64,000 bases of DNA from Artemisia argyi (lineage: Eukaryota; Streptophyta; Magnoliopsida; Asterales; Asteraceae). The stretch lies in NCBI GenBank assembly GCA_030686995.1, contig CM060709.1, positions 307,601,857 through 307,665,856 of the forward strand, read 5' to 3'. The translations under genes and the position numbers were made by a program. Numbering within the stretch: the first letter of the stretch is position 1; each line of letters opens with the position of its first letter. Below the pieces are notes generated by a model. It was not told the DNA's origin. It saw only the letters and a list, made by a program, of their open reading frames with translations, and ran no database searches. Shown piece by piece: positions 35,845-48,558 of this stretch.

Positions 35845-37630
35845 CTAGGTTGGACTTAAACCCATCCCTTTAGCAGACTTCAAAACCAAGTCTCTAGCCA
35901 AACCCTTCATCAAGTGATCAGCTAAGTTTTGTTGAGATTTAACAAACACTATAGATACCACCCCATTCATGATAAGCTCACGAATCATGCTATGTCTAAC
36001 ACCTAAGTGTCTAGACTTCCCATTGTACATCTGGCTATAAGCCTTTTCCAATGTAGCAGCACTATCACAACGGATAGAAATAGGTGTTATAGGTTTAGAC
36101 CACAATGGAATCTCAAGAAGCAAGTTTTTCAACCATTCAGCTTCTTTGCCAGCAGCAGCTAAAGCCACAAATTCATATTCCATGGTTGAACTGGTAATAC
36201 AAGTTTGTTTCTTGGATGCCCAAGAAATTGCACCTCCACCAAGTAGGAATACCCAGCCACTTGTAGACGAATTGTCTTCAGTGTTACTGATCCAACTTGC
36301 ATCAGTGTATCCTTCTAATACTGAAGGATAACCAGTATATGAGAGACTATAATCCATAGTTCTCTTCAAATACTTAAAGACCCTCTGAATTGCTTGCCAA
36401 TGATGAGCACTAGGATTACTAGTATACCTGCTCAGTTTACCCACAGCAAAAGCAATATCAGGCCTTGTACAAGTCATAGCATACATCAAGCAGCCAATCA
36501 CCCAAGAATACTCAAGTTAAGATACAACTTTGCCAGTATTAGGCATTAGCTTCTCACTTGTATCCATGGAAGTACTCACCGGAGTACAATCAAAGTAGTT
36601 AAATTTCTTTAACACCTTCTCAATGTAATGAGACTGTGAGATAGAAATTTTGTTACTTTCATGTTTAATCCTAATGCCAAGGATAACATCTGCCTCCCCC
36701 ATATCCTTCATGGAGAACTTTGATGACAAAAATTCTTTTGTAAGATCAACTTGATTTTGGTCAGTGCCAAAGATCAACATGTCATCAACATATAGACAAA
36801 TGATGACTCCTTTACCAGATTCATCAAATTTGCTATATACACATTTGTCAGCTTGATTAAGTAAATAACCACTAGACAAAACCATTTCATCAAATTTTTG
36901 ATGTCATTGCTTAAGTGCCTGTTTTAGTCCATAAAGAGACTTAATCAGTTTACACACCTTGTTTTCATTGCCAGGCATGATGAAGCCCTGAGGTTGGTTC
37001 ATGTAAACCTCCTCATCTAAATCACCATTCAAGAAAGCTGTCTTCACATCCATCTGATGAATAATCAGATTGTGAATTGATGCCAAAGCAATTAGCAATC
37101 TTATGGTACTGATACGTGCCACTGGAGCATAAGTATCAAAGTAGTCTATTCCTGACTTTTGTTTAAAGCCTTGAATAACTAATCTTGCCTTGAACTTTTC
37201 AACAGTTCCATCTACCTTCATTTTCTTTTTGAAAATCCATTTGCTACCTAAAGGTTTGCAACCAGGTGGTAGATCAGTCAACACATAAGTGTTATTGCCC
37301 ATGATAGAGTCCATCTCATCATTAATTGCTTCTTTCCAGAAAGCAACATCCTGGGACTTCATTGCTTCTTCAAATGTTTTGGGATCATCCTCCACAATGA
37401 AGCAATAGGAGTATTGGTCAGAGACCTCACTCCTTGTACCTTCAATTAAGTATAATTGAAACTCAGGTCCAAATGATTTTGGAGTCCTCACCCTATTGCT
37501 CCTTCTGAGCTCGGGTTCAGGTTGTTGTTCCACAACCTCAGCAGGAACCTCATCAGCAGGAACCTCTGAAACACCATTGTCATTGGTTCCATTTGGAATC
37601 CTTTGACTTGGTCTAGGGATAGATGAGAAT
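35845..37630 (-). pseudogene. C1 reverse transcriptase and RNase H
   Basis: Minus strand. The RT begins near RRSNRVRTPKSFG, with WKEAINDEMDSI, KARLVIQGFKQKSGIDY, FLNGDLDEEVYMNQPQGF and the catalytic LYVDDMLIFG, followed by RNase H (YTDASWISNTEDNSSTSG, SSTMEYEFVALAAAGKEAEW, ADHLMKGLARD). In-frame stops lie at 36904-36906 (TGG to TGA by context) and 36517-36519 (probably CAA to TAA), and a frameshift near 37630 separates it from integrase. The natural stop is at 35845-35847. Confidence 0.93.
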
Positions 37631-38558
37631 CTGTCTCATCAAAGAGTGCATCCCTTGATTCAATTATTGAGTTAATTGAAACAGACTCATTAGGTTCTAT
37701 AACATAAAACCTATATGCCTTGGAATGCTCAGCATATCCAACAAAGATGCATTCAATGCCTCTTTCACCCAAAGTTTTCTGCTTTGGATCAGGGAGTCTT
37801 ACAACAGCCCTACAGCCCCATATCCTAAGATAATTAAGGTTAGGTTTCTTTTTAGTCCAAAGTTCATAAGGGGTAACTTTGTTCCTTTTGTTGGGAACCC
37901 TATTTAATAAATAGCAAGCTGTTAACATAGCTTCACCCCAGAACCCTTGACTCAGCCCTGAATAGGACAACATGGAATTAACCATCTCCTTCAGCACCCT
38001 ATTTTTCCTTTCAGAAATACCATTTTGCTGAGGAGTATAAGGGGCAGTCGTTTCATGGATTATACGAACAGACTGAAAATACAAAATATCCATGTACTCA
38101 CCTCCCCTATCAGTCCTTAATCTTTTGATCAAAGAACTTTGTTGCAATTCAACTTCAGATTTAAATACTTTAAATTTATCTAATGTTTCATCTTTAGAAT
38201 GTAATAAATAAACATGACAAAACCTAGAAGCATCATCAATAAAAGTCACAAAGTATTTCTTATTCCCCAAAGAGGGAGTAGCATGTAAATCACAAAGGTC
38301 ACTGTGAATTAACTCCAAAACTTTAGTTTCACGTTTTACTCCTTGAAAAGGTTTCTTAGTTATCTTGTTCAACATACAAGTTTTACACTTTTCAGTGTTC
38401 ATATCAAAAGCTGGTATTAACCCATCCTTGGACATATCTTGCATTCTTTTAAAATGTACATGGCCAAGTCTTGCATGCCATAGGTTTGAATCATTAAGTT
38501 TAGATGTATATATAAAAGCAGAATCAATATTATCATGAACAATATTAAGTCTGAACAT
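37488..38558 (-). pseudogene. C1 integrase
   Basis: Contains the pre-integrase zinc domain (LWHARLGHVHFKRM...CKTCMLNK), then the DDE core: LIHSDLCDLHATPS, LRTDRGGEYM and PYTPQQNGISERKNR, and the trailing IWGCRAVVRLPDPKQKTLG domain. An in-frame TAA at 38559-38561 separates it from protease; the last about 40 codons are out of frame after a frameshift near 37630. Confidence 0.93.
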
Positions 38559-39091
38559 TTAATTACATAAATAACCAAAACAAATAAACACACCATTTTT
38601 AGACAAAACAAACTTATCATATTCAATAACCTGTTTAAAACCACAATTATTTAAAACACTACTAGAAACCAAATTCTTTCTAATATCAGGAACATGTAAA
38701 ACATTAAATAAAGAAACAATCTTTCCAGAACTAAACTTCAAATCAACACATCCTTTTCCATGCACCAGGGCAGTTGACTCGTTTCCCATATGAAGAATAG
38801 AACCATCATTCATTGACTTATAGGTCTTGAACCAGCTTCTATCTTTACACACATGAATTGTTGCTCCAGAGTCAACCCACCACGCAACATCATCATCCTG
38901 CACAAAGTAAATGTCAGATATATATGTAACATAATAAATCTTAAAAGACTCATTAAACACATTCTGACCTTTCAGAGAATTGGTGTTACCATTCCCTCCA
39001 CCTGTGCCTGATCCATTGGATTTGTTTCCAACTTTACCACCCTTGCAATCTTTCCTGAAGTGTCCAGGTTTCCCACACTTCCAACAAGTCA
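38559..39091 (-). pseudogene. C1 gag zinc knuckle and protease
   Basis: Immediately left of L1. Knuckle CWKCGKPGHFRKDC (CX2CX4HX4C), a Gly/Asn-rich linker, then the protease active site WWVDSGATIHVC. The frame is continuous with gag at 48554-49312 when L1 and one copy of its target duplication cctta are ignored. Confidence 0.92.
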
Positions 39092-39850
39092 CCTTATGTC
39101 ACACCCCCAAAATCGGGTCCAGCGGAAGCATACATGTAGCTGGGGTGTAACTCAATTGGTATTACAACACAAGTTCAAAACTGGTTTTCACTTAAATCAT
39201 TTAGAATAAAATCATTTAACCAAAAGTATTGAATTTACATCGTTAAAATATAGTGCGGAAGTAGGCCCGTAAAATAGTTTAAAATGGTCCCCAAGTGAAT
39301 ATCAGAGTCTTCTTTGACCATGCCATGCCCTGCCAAAACCTCCAGTAGCGTGCCATTGCTTAAAAGCTGAAAATACATGCTAAAGAGTGTCAACACGAGG
39401 TTGGTGAGTTCATAAGTTTGTATTAAAACATTCACAATGTCATAAAAATAAAGTTTACCTTACAGTAAAATCAGGATTGTGGACCATGAGTAGAGTGTGT
39501 GATCGTTACAACAAATATAATATCACATAGAAAAATAGTCTATTACGCTAGCACTAAGTTCATGCAACCGAAGCTATAACAGTGTGCATGCTCTAGAAGC
39601 ATGTTAAATATAAAGGCCCGGCAAGTGTTTATCCCATTACACTTGTAATTCGACATGTTATACGCTCGCGTTTGCCTATCCGGTCAAACCGAACGGGGGA
39701 GTCACCACCAATAGATCTATTTATAACATTCGCGCTTCCCAGCAGGAATTGACGGTTCATGAGTTTGGGCATAGTGGGATTCAAGGGCTTAGGCTAATCC
39801 GCGTAATAGTTTAGATAAAACATAAGTTTCAGTATGGTCCATAAAAGTGT

Positions 39851-39976
39851 TTGCATAAAAGCAATAGTTCACAAAGTGTGTTGCATAAAAGCAAAAGTTC
39901 ATAAAGTGGGTTGCATAAAAGCAAGAGTTCATAAGGTGTGTTGCATAAAAGCAAGAGTTCATAAAGTGTGTTGCAT
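39851..39976. repeat. 30-bp tandem array in L1 LTR
   Basis: Units start ttgcataaaa at 39851, 39881, 39911 and 39941, with a partial fifth at 39971; the period is exactly 30. The copy in the other LTR is at 45704-45829. Confidence 0.95.
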
Positions 39977-42529
39977 GTTTATAAAACGCTTGTGTATGCG
40001 AGAAAATAATCAAGTATGCAACCGATATACACATAGGTGCATTTGAATAATCAATCAAGCCTTCAAAGAAACAGTAGTGTTTAAGTAAACAATTGCGCAT
40101 TCAAGCATTGAGTTTAGTCAAAAACGAGCATGTATTCTCCCCCAAAACAGTTATAAAAATAAGTAAAAGTAGGGGGTATGAACTCACCTGGTGCGATAGC
40201 TATGATGACAAAAGTGGATACACTGAAATGAGGCACGATCTCTAATCGCAACCTAATATGAATGATAGTTTCTCATGTAAGAAACGAAATGATGCTACAC
40301 ATGCAAGTACGTATGCTATCGATACCACTCGTTAGTTTTGGAAATAACGCTTATCGTCAAAAAAATACATTTTTGACGTCTCGTTAAGTTAATAACCACT
40401 TTTCATGTAGTTGTGTTGAAAAGGTACTCCACGATCCTCGTTTGGTGTTTTATCGGCAAATATAAGGTTTTCGCCGCAAAATAACATTTTCATTACTTGA
40501 AAATATGACCAAAATGGCCTCGCAAAACTAGTCGCGAAATATTGTACGTTAAGTGTTAATGGTCAAGCTCGGCGTTTTTGAAAACCTTGTAACAATATCT
40601 TGAAGTCGTGTTATTTAACTTTTGGCTATACGGGTCTCGATCGATGAGAGAATCGACTCTTATTGTTGCTATTTGAAAATATTATGCTCAACACTTAGAA
40701 AATTTCATTATAGCAAAAGCTGTCAAAATATATATAGTTTATCGGGTATATAGATGAGGTCGTAGTTTATTCGTTATAAGTCTATTCGACGAACGGTCAA
40801 TTGATTTGAAAAGCTTGATAGGAGATCTTGATTTCATAAAACTACGGCTCGGACTCAAACTGATCCGATCATAAAGAAAAACAGCCGAGAAAGTGGTGTC
40901 TCGCAAAGACAGTTTTGCGGCAAAATAATAATAGAAAAGCTTATGGAAATTTATAAAAATCGGCTAAGTTCAAACGCTTGTATCTATTTCGTTATAAGCC
41001 CGTTTTCTATGTTCTTTATATCCCCGCGAAGGTAATCAAGTATACCTTAGGTTTTTCAAGGTCCCGGCTAGTCTAGATATCATTTAATCTCAGTTTTCCT
41101 AGCTTGAAAAATCGGGACAGAATCATAATTTCAGAAAATATAGTTTTAGTCGTTAATCTTGAAAATAGCATATCTTTTTCGTCGTAACTCGGATTTTATC
41201 CCCGTTTTCGGCCATAGTTTCGTCTCGAAATGTATTTTCTAAATCTTTGGTCCAAAGTTACACCCTAGACCCTGAGTTTCCCACGTTTTACAGAAATGGA
41301 CAGCAGCTTTGAAAGTTTGTCAAAATCAACTTTTCTAGTTCAAGGGTTGTTCAAAGCTTAACCAAACTATCTCAAATCAACTCCACAAGTACCCAATCCT
41401 ACCATACACCTTCTTAGGGTGTCATGGGTTCCTAGTCTTCACCAAAAATGGTGGATCTCATGAGATAGTTAATAAAAATTATAGATCTATGTTTATAAAA
41501 ACAAAATGAGTAATAAGTGGTATGGATCTTACATACTTGCATGTTTTACCAATATATCTTGAAAATACCTAAAAATATAAAGTAAATGGAAGTATGAAAA
41601 GATCAAAAGTATTTTTGAAGCTTACTTGAATGTTTGAGGTGATTTGACGAGAAAAATGTATAATAACCTAGGGTTTTTACCACAAAACCCCAACTAGATC
41701 ATGATTAGAACTTGATAAACACTTGGATCTTGAAAAGTTAATGGTTTCTTCTTGGTTCTTTGCCTTGGCCGATCCACCCCAAGAGAGAAAGAAAGGGAAT
41801 TGTTGCTAGTTTGTTTAGTGTAAAATGAAAATGTGGTGGAAAAAGGAGTATATATATATGGTCCAAGTCAAAGTCTTTGGTTTTTGGTCTTTGGTCTTAG
41901 GGGGAGGGGGGGCGGCACACCAAAAAGGAGGGAAACAAGGATGGTGTTTTGTGGACTAATTAATGTAGTTGTCTAAATGTTAGATGACTTAGTGTATTTT
42001 GTGTACACTTTGGGTGTTATCGGGTACCGAGTTATCTACAAGTAAATGTTACCGAGGTGAAATAAAATACGACGAAGTTGTAAAAGTTGTAAAATAATAT
42101 TCCTGATGAGAATCGGGTGTTGAAATAATTATCGTATTGAAATAACGCAAATCGACGGAGTTATAAGCTCCGACCGTAAAGTATAGCCATTGATTTTAAG
42201 ACACCGGGTAAATTAATAATATAATTTTTATATTATTATTATGAGTATGTAAATATGTTAGGATCATAGTCGGGAGTATTGGGTATACGTTAGTAGTAAA
42301 ACTGAGTGGTATCGTTAATTACCAATTAAGCATACGTAAATGGAAATAATGCATATCCGTGTAGGTTCTCAAGTGATGATGATGTGTAGACTATTCCAGT
42401 CTATACGAAATGTCATTAATGAATGATGCATGAATTCGCAGCTAAACCTAACTGGTTACGCGAATTTAAAGACTCGTAAACTCAGTTTACGAAAAGACGA
42501 ACGTTGATCATGAATAGTGATTTCCCTTC

Positions 42530-42675
42530 GGGAATGAATAGTGTCACATGAATAGTAAAATTTCTGAACGCTTCTCGGAATCACAAACTGACTCCGAAAA
42601 CGATGAATAGTAAAATGATGAATAGTGACCGGTGAATAGTAAATGATGAATAGTAACCGATGAATAGTGAATAGG
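42530..42675. repeat. TGAATAGT short-repeat cluster in L1 LTR
   Basis: About nine dispersed copies of (a)tgaatagt within 150 bp near the U3 start; mirrored at about 48383-48528 in the other LTR. Confidence 0.8.
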
Positions 42676-42705
42676 AGAAATGTCCCGAAAATGCGGGTTG
42701 TTACA

Positions 42706-42722
42706 GTCTCACCCCCTTAAAA
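42706..42722 (-). other. L1 polypurine tract
   Basis: Element strand TTTAAGGGGGTGAGAC directly before the LTR start TGTAACAACCC. Confidence 0.8.
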
Positions 42723-42849
42723 GGAACTTCGTCCCGAAGTTCAGTTTGTGTTGGTCTCTGAAGTTATATTGTTGAAAAGATGATGATTCTTATCGTGTAA
42801 GCTATTGAGCTCTAACAAGGTTCAAGTCTGACGGCCACCAGGCCTACAC

Positions 42850-43260
42850 TGTCAGAAATGTTGAATGATCCAGTGAATGCTTACTGGACTAGTGAGTTGG
42901 GCTTTTCAAAATTTCGATCCTTCAATGGATGTTGGCACTTCGACCATTGAGTGCCTCAAATGATGTAGTCCCTAAGCTCTTGTGGTAACTATGGTTATAA
43001 AGGAATCTGATTTATGGAAAATGGTTAATCCAACCATTTCTAGAGTCAATCACTCATGCTATGAGCATATCTTCCTATGTTTGAATCGATCTCAAATTCT
43101 GACCATTGGTCTGCAGATGATAGGTGGTGTAGTTCCAAAAGAATCTTAATGAAATCGCTAGGAGTTTGAGGTGAATAAAATTCCTCTATTAGGGATAATT
43201 GAAATGGGTATCATGAATCTTGTTTTGAAAGACTTATAGGGTTAAATCCGTAAAAGGGTG
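42850..43260 (-). pseudogene. Fossil chromovirus integrase fragment in L1
   Basis: Minus-strand translation around 43215-43130 reads ISIIPNRGILFTSNS and then TTYHLQTNGQNL, followed by EDMLIA, NGWINHFP, FLYNHSYHKSLGTTSFEAL. These align in order with the T2 integrase ([45 protein letters not shown]), with many stops. It shows that L1 descends from an element that once carried pol; the rest of the internal region is too decayed for me to place. Confidence 0.8.
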
Positions 43261-44929
43261 TTGTTGAAAATAATAGATTTGGATAAGGTTGTGATCCTCC
43301 GCAGGATGTCATGAATTGAGTCTCTCTCTACCTACGATGCTTAGTCTCCATATATGTCATCAAATCATAAACTCCTAAAGGTATAAGAGATGTAATATAG
43401 TAATTGATTTTCAAAGTTTGTTTTGAGATTGTGTGTGTTGTTCATAAACCTTCCCTGAGTAAATAAATTTACAACTTCAAGCAAACGGCTTTCCAAGTAA
43501 CATTTTTCTCGATGTGTCAAAATTTAATAGTTATGCAAGATAGGACTGTTTTCAACATTAGATGGACAGTATGGTTTACCAAAGATCGATGTTTAAAATT
43601 TCTTAATATTCAATAGTTTTTGTAAAAGAATAACCAAAAGGAATTTACTTGTCAAAATAAGTGCCTCAGAAAAGTATTTCTTACAAGATATATGTCTTGT
43701 ATAACAGTAGTTTGGAGCAAAATCCATTTAGAAGTGAAAGTATTAAGAGGATAAAAATAGCCAGGTATGTATGTCTGCACAAATGCATAGATGTCTAACA
43801 TGTTTCAATAAAGTCTATTGGTGAGGACATGTTCAATTGAACGTTCTATAATCTTGGTTAAGAGGTTGAATGTATCTCTATAGTGTTGCTTTGTGAGCAT
43901 TCGCATCGAAACTAATCTTGTAATTCAATCAAGCCAATACTTTCCAGATGGTGGAATTGTGGCAATCATGCCAGTGATAGTGGTTCGAATGGTTTTGTGG
44001 TATCCTGAGATTTCTGTTGAGTTTTGAAGGGTTTCAATGTACCGAGGGATCCTCCTTATAGATGATATGGAAAGTCTTTCCTAGGGAGGTCATTGATAAT
44101 ATCTACTTATCAATATAGGGAGTAGTGAGGGATGAGTGACATCGGAGTGTATAGAGTGTTAGCTAATCCCTTATATATGGGGATGGGGAAAGGAAATGAT
44201 AATGAGGGTGAGAAGGGATAAGATTGTGACAACTGCGGCAAAATGAGATTGTGATAAAAGAAAATACTGTGATATAAGTGTATCGTGCATAGACGTAAAT
44301 GTCCATGAGATGAAATGACCAGTTGGCGTGCTTCCAATCGGTGGTTAACGAGATGGTGAAAAGTATGGATGTTCTGCCAACGAGTGTTTACACACACGTA
44401 AATGAAACATTTGGAAATTGAGTAGAGAATTCAATCCAGACAGAATTTTATTATAACCATTCTCAGTATTGCAAAATTCATTTCTGAGTCAGACATAGGT
44501 GGTCAGCCTATATCTCACTATCCCGGGTTGAATATAGATGACCAGTCTATATTCCACCGAGGTTCCATGAATTTTGAAATACTCAGCTCAGTTATACTAA
44601 GACTATGTCCTTCCCAAATACCAAGACGTTCTGAAAGACAAAAGCAAGTGACCAAACTCGAGGTCAAATTATGAAGCTATGCAAGGAAAAGCATAACGTG
44701 GTGACATATACGATACATGAGCATGCTTATATGAAAGACAATTATAGTAATCAACTATAATGAATATAATATAATATATCAGATAATGAGACACAAATCT
44801 CATCACCTAAGTCAGCAACTAACCACAAATGAGGCTTGAGCTTGGCAGGCAGGCACGTGACGGTCATAGGGTTATGTTTTCGTGAAAGTAGCTATAGTCT
44901 AGGTTTTAAAAACACTTAGTTCGCTATAG
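43261..44929 (-). other. L1 internal noncoding region
   Basis: About 1.7 kb without convincing coding sequence. The last about 90 bp before the primer site resemble the T1 leader. Confidence 0.6.
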
Positions 44930-44934
44930 CCAAA

Positions 44935-44946
44935 GCTCTGATACCA
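44935..44946 (-). other. L1 tRNA primer-binding site
   Basis: Element strand TGGTATCAGAGC, three bases after the LTR end; complementary to initiator methionine tRNA. Confidence 0.9.
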
Positions 44947-44949
44947 ATC

Positions 44950-47900
44950 TGTCACACCCCCAAAATCGGGTCCAGCGGAAGCATACATGTAGCTGGGGTG
45001 TAACTCAATTGGTATTACAACACAAGTTCAAAACTGGTTTTCACTTAAATCATTTAGAATAAAATCATTTAACCAAAAGTATTGAATTTACATCGTTAAA
45101 ATATAGTGCGGAAGTAGGCCCGTAAAATAGTTTAAAATGGTCCCCAAGTGAATATCAGAGTCTTCTTTGACCATGCCATGCCCTGCCAAAACCTCCAGTA
45201 GCGTGCCATTGCTTAAAAGCTGAAAATACATGCTAAAGAGTGTCAACACGAGGTTGGTGAGTTCATAAGTTTGTATTAAAACATTCACAATGTCATAAAA
45301 ATAAAGTTTACCTTACAGTAAAATCAGGATTGTGGACCATGAGTAGAGTGTGTGATCGTTACAACAAATATAATATCACATAGAAAAATAGTCTATTACG
45401 CTAGCACTAAGTTCATGCAACCGAAGCTATAACAGTGTGCATGCTCTAGAAGCATGTTAAATATAAAGGCCCGGCAAGTGTTTATCCCATTACACTTGTA
45501 ATTCGACATGTTATACGCTCGCGTTTGCCTATCCGGTCAAACCGAACGGGGGAGTCACCACCAATAGATCTATTTATAACATTCGCGCTTCCCAGCAGGA
45601 ATTGACGGTTCATGAGTTTGGGCATAGTGGGATTCAAGGGCTTAGGCTAATCCGCGTAATAGTTTAGATAAAACATAAGTTTCAGTATGGTCCATAAAAG
45701 TGTTTGCATAAAAGCAATAGTTCACAAAGTGTGTTGCATAAAAGCAAAAGTTCATAAAGTGGGTTGCATAAAAGCAAGAGTTCATAAGGTGTGTTGCATA
45801 AAAGCAAGAGTTCATAAAGTGTGTTGCATGTTTATAAAACGCTTGTGTATGCGAGAAAATAATCAAGTATGCAACCGATATACACATAGGTGCATTTGAA
45901 TAATCAATCAAGCCTTCAAAGAAACAGTAGTGTTTAAGTAAACAATTGCGTATTCAAGCATTGAGTTTAGTCAAAAACGAGCATGTATTCTCCCCCAAAA
46001 CAGTTATAAAAATAAGTAAAAGTAGGGGGTATGAACTCACCTGGTGCGATAGCTATGATGACAAAAGTGGATACACTGAAATGAGGCACGATCTCTAATC
46101 GCAACCTAATATGAATGATAGTTTCTCATGTAAGAAACGAAATGATGCTACACATGCAAGTACGTATGCTATCGATACCACTCGTTAGTTTTGGAAATAA
46201 CGCTTATCGTCAAAAAAATACATTTTTGACGTCTCGTTAAGTTAATAACCACTTTTCATGTAGTTGTGTTGAAAAGGTACTCCACGATCCTCGTTTGGTG
46301 TTTTATCGGCAAATATAAGGTTTTCGCCGCAAAATAACATTTTCATTACTTGAAAATATGACCAAAATGGCCTCGCAAAACTAGTCGCGAAATATTGTAC
46401 GTTAAGTGTTAATGGTCAAGCTCGGCGTTTTTGAAAACCTTGTAACAATATCTTGAAGTCGTGTTATTTAACTTTTGGCTATACGGGTCTCGATCGATGA
46501 GAGAATCGACTCTTATTGTTGCTATTTGAAAATATTATGCTCAACACTTAGAAAATTTCATTATAGCAAAAGCTGTCAAAATATATATAGTTTATTGGGT
46601 ATATAGATGAGGTCGTAGTTTATTCGTTATAAGTCTATTCGACGAACGGTCAATTGATTTGAAAAGCTTGATAGGAGATCTTGATTTCATAAAACTACGG
46701 CTCGGACTCAAACTGATCCGATCATAAAGAAAAATAGCCGAGAAAGTGGTGTCTCGCAAAGACAGTTTTGCGGCAAAATAATAATAGAAAAGCTGATGGA
46801 AATTTATAAAAATCGGCTAAGTTCAAACGCTTGTATCTATTTCGTTATAAGCCCGTTTTCTATGTTCTTTATATCCCCGCGAAGGTAATCAAGTATACCT
46901 TAGGTTTTTCAAGGTCCCGGCTAGTCTAGATATCATTTAATCTCAGTTTTCCTAGCTTGAAAAATCGGGACAGAATCATAATTTCAGAAAATATAGTTTT
47001 AGTCGTTAATCTTGAAAATAGCATATCTTTTTCGTCGTAACTCGGATTTTATCCCCGTTTTCGGCCATAGTTTCGTCTCGGAATGTATTTTCTAAATCTT
47101 TGGTCCAAAGTTACACCCTAGACCCTGAGTTTCCCACGTTTTACAGAAATGGACAGCAGCTTTGAAAGTTTGTCAAAATCAACTTTTCTAGTTCAAGGGT
47201 TGTTCAAAGCTTAACCAAACTATCTCAAATCAACTCCACAAGTACCCAATCCTACCATACACCTTCTTAGGGTGTCATGGGTTCCTAGTCTTCACCAAAA
47301 ATGGTGGATCTCATGAGATAGTTAATAAAAATTATAGATCTATGTTTATAAAAACAAAATGAGTAATAAGTGGTATGGATCTTACATACTTGCATGTTTT
47401 ACCAATATATCTTGAAAATACCTAAAAATATAAAGTAAATGGAAGTATGAAAAGATCAAAAGTATTTTTGAAGCTTACTTGAATGTTTGAGGTGATTTGA
47501 CGAGAAAAATGTATAATAACCTAGGGTTTTTACCACAAAACCCCAACTAGATCATGATTAGAACTTGATAAACACTTGGATCTTGAAAAGTTAATGGTTT
47601 CTTCTTGGTTCTTTGCCTTGGCCGATCCACCCCAAGAGAGAAAGAAAGGGAATTGTTGCTAGTTTGTTTAGTGTAAAATGAAAATGTGGTGGAAAAAGGA
47701 GTATATATATATGGTCCAAGTCAAAGTCTTTGGTTTTTGGTCTTTGGTCTTAGGGGGAGGGGGGGCGGCACACCAAAAAGGAGGGAAACAAGGATGGTGT
47801 TTTGTGGACTAATTAATGTAGTTGTCTAAATGTTAGATGACTTAGTGTATTTTGTGTACACTTTGGGTGTTATCGGGTACCGAGTTATCTACAAGTAAAT

Positions 47901-48558
47901 GTTACCGAGGTGAAATAAAATACGACGAAGTTGTAAAAGTTGTAAAATAATATTCCTGATGAGAATCGGGTGTTGAAATAATTATCGTATTGAAATAACG
48001 CAAATCGACGGAGTTATAAGCTCTGACCGTAAAGTATAGCCATTGATTTTAAGACACCGGGTAAATTAATAATGTAATTTTTATATTATTAATATGAGTA
48101 TGTAAATATGTTAGGATCATAGTCGGGAGTATTGGGTATACGTTAGTAGTAAAACTGAGTGGTATCGTTAATTACCAATTAAGCATACGTAAATGGAAAT
48201 AATGCATATCCGTGTAGGTTCTCAAGTGATGATGATGTGTAGACTATTCCAGTCTATACGAAATGTCATTAATGAATGATGCATGAATTCGCAGCTAAAC
48301 CTAACTGGTTACGCGAATTTAAAGACTCGTAAACTCAGTTTACGAAAAGACGAACGTTGATCATGAATAGTGATTTCCCTTCGGGAATGAATAGTGTCAC
48401 ATGAATAGTAAAATTTCTGAACGCTTCTCGGAATCACAAACTGACTCCGAAAACGATGAATAGTAAAATGATGAATAGTGACCGGTGAATAGTAAATGAT
48501 GAATAGTAACCGATGAATAGTGAATAGGAGAAATGTCCCGAAAATGCATGTTGTTACA
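44950..48558 (-). repeat. L1 5' LTR (3609 bp)
   Basis: Same length as the 3' LTR. Visible differences include c/t at about 45950, c/t near 46596 and the terminal cggg/catg difference at 48546-48549. Confidence 0.95.

Larger units (their letters stand above)
39097..42705 (-). repeat. L1 3' LTR (3609 bp)
   Basis: From TGTCACACCC to GGTTGTTACA on the plus strand. It contains a 30-bp tandem array at 39851-39976, a TATA-like tatatatata at about 41850-41860 and a TGAATAGT repeat cluster at about 42530-42675. Short reading frames in it have no family resemblance. Confidence 0.95.
39097..48558 (-). mobile_element. L1: large non-autonomous LTR retrotransposon (LARD-like), young
   Basis: LTRs 39097-42705 and 44950-48558 are both exactly 3609 bp and differ at roughly ten bases by eye. 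Target duplications cctta at 39092-39096 and 48559-48563 are perfect. The internal region is only 2244 bp and has no usable ORF, just a fossil integrase. Primer site TGGTATCAGAGC and the GACGAAGTTCC...AAGGGGGTGAGAC tract before the 3' LTR resemble Tekay-type chromoviruses, so it likely depends on one. It interrupts C1 gag. Confidence 0.95.

Noticed and set aside
39789..40100. Repetitive frames over the L1 LTR (both strands, also 45642-45911)
   Set aside because: The 30-bp tandem array is a multiple of three, so it yields repetitive peptides in several frames; no evidence of translation.
44110..44397. 95-codon frame inside L1
   Set aside because: Single isolated frame, no family resemblance, in a decayed noncoding region.
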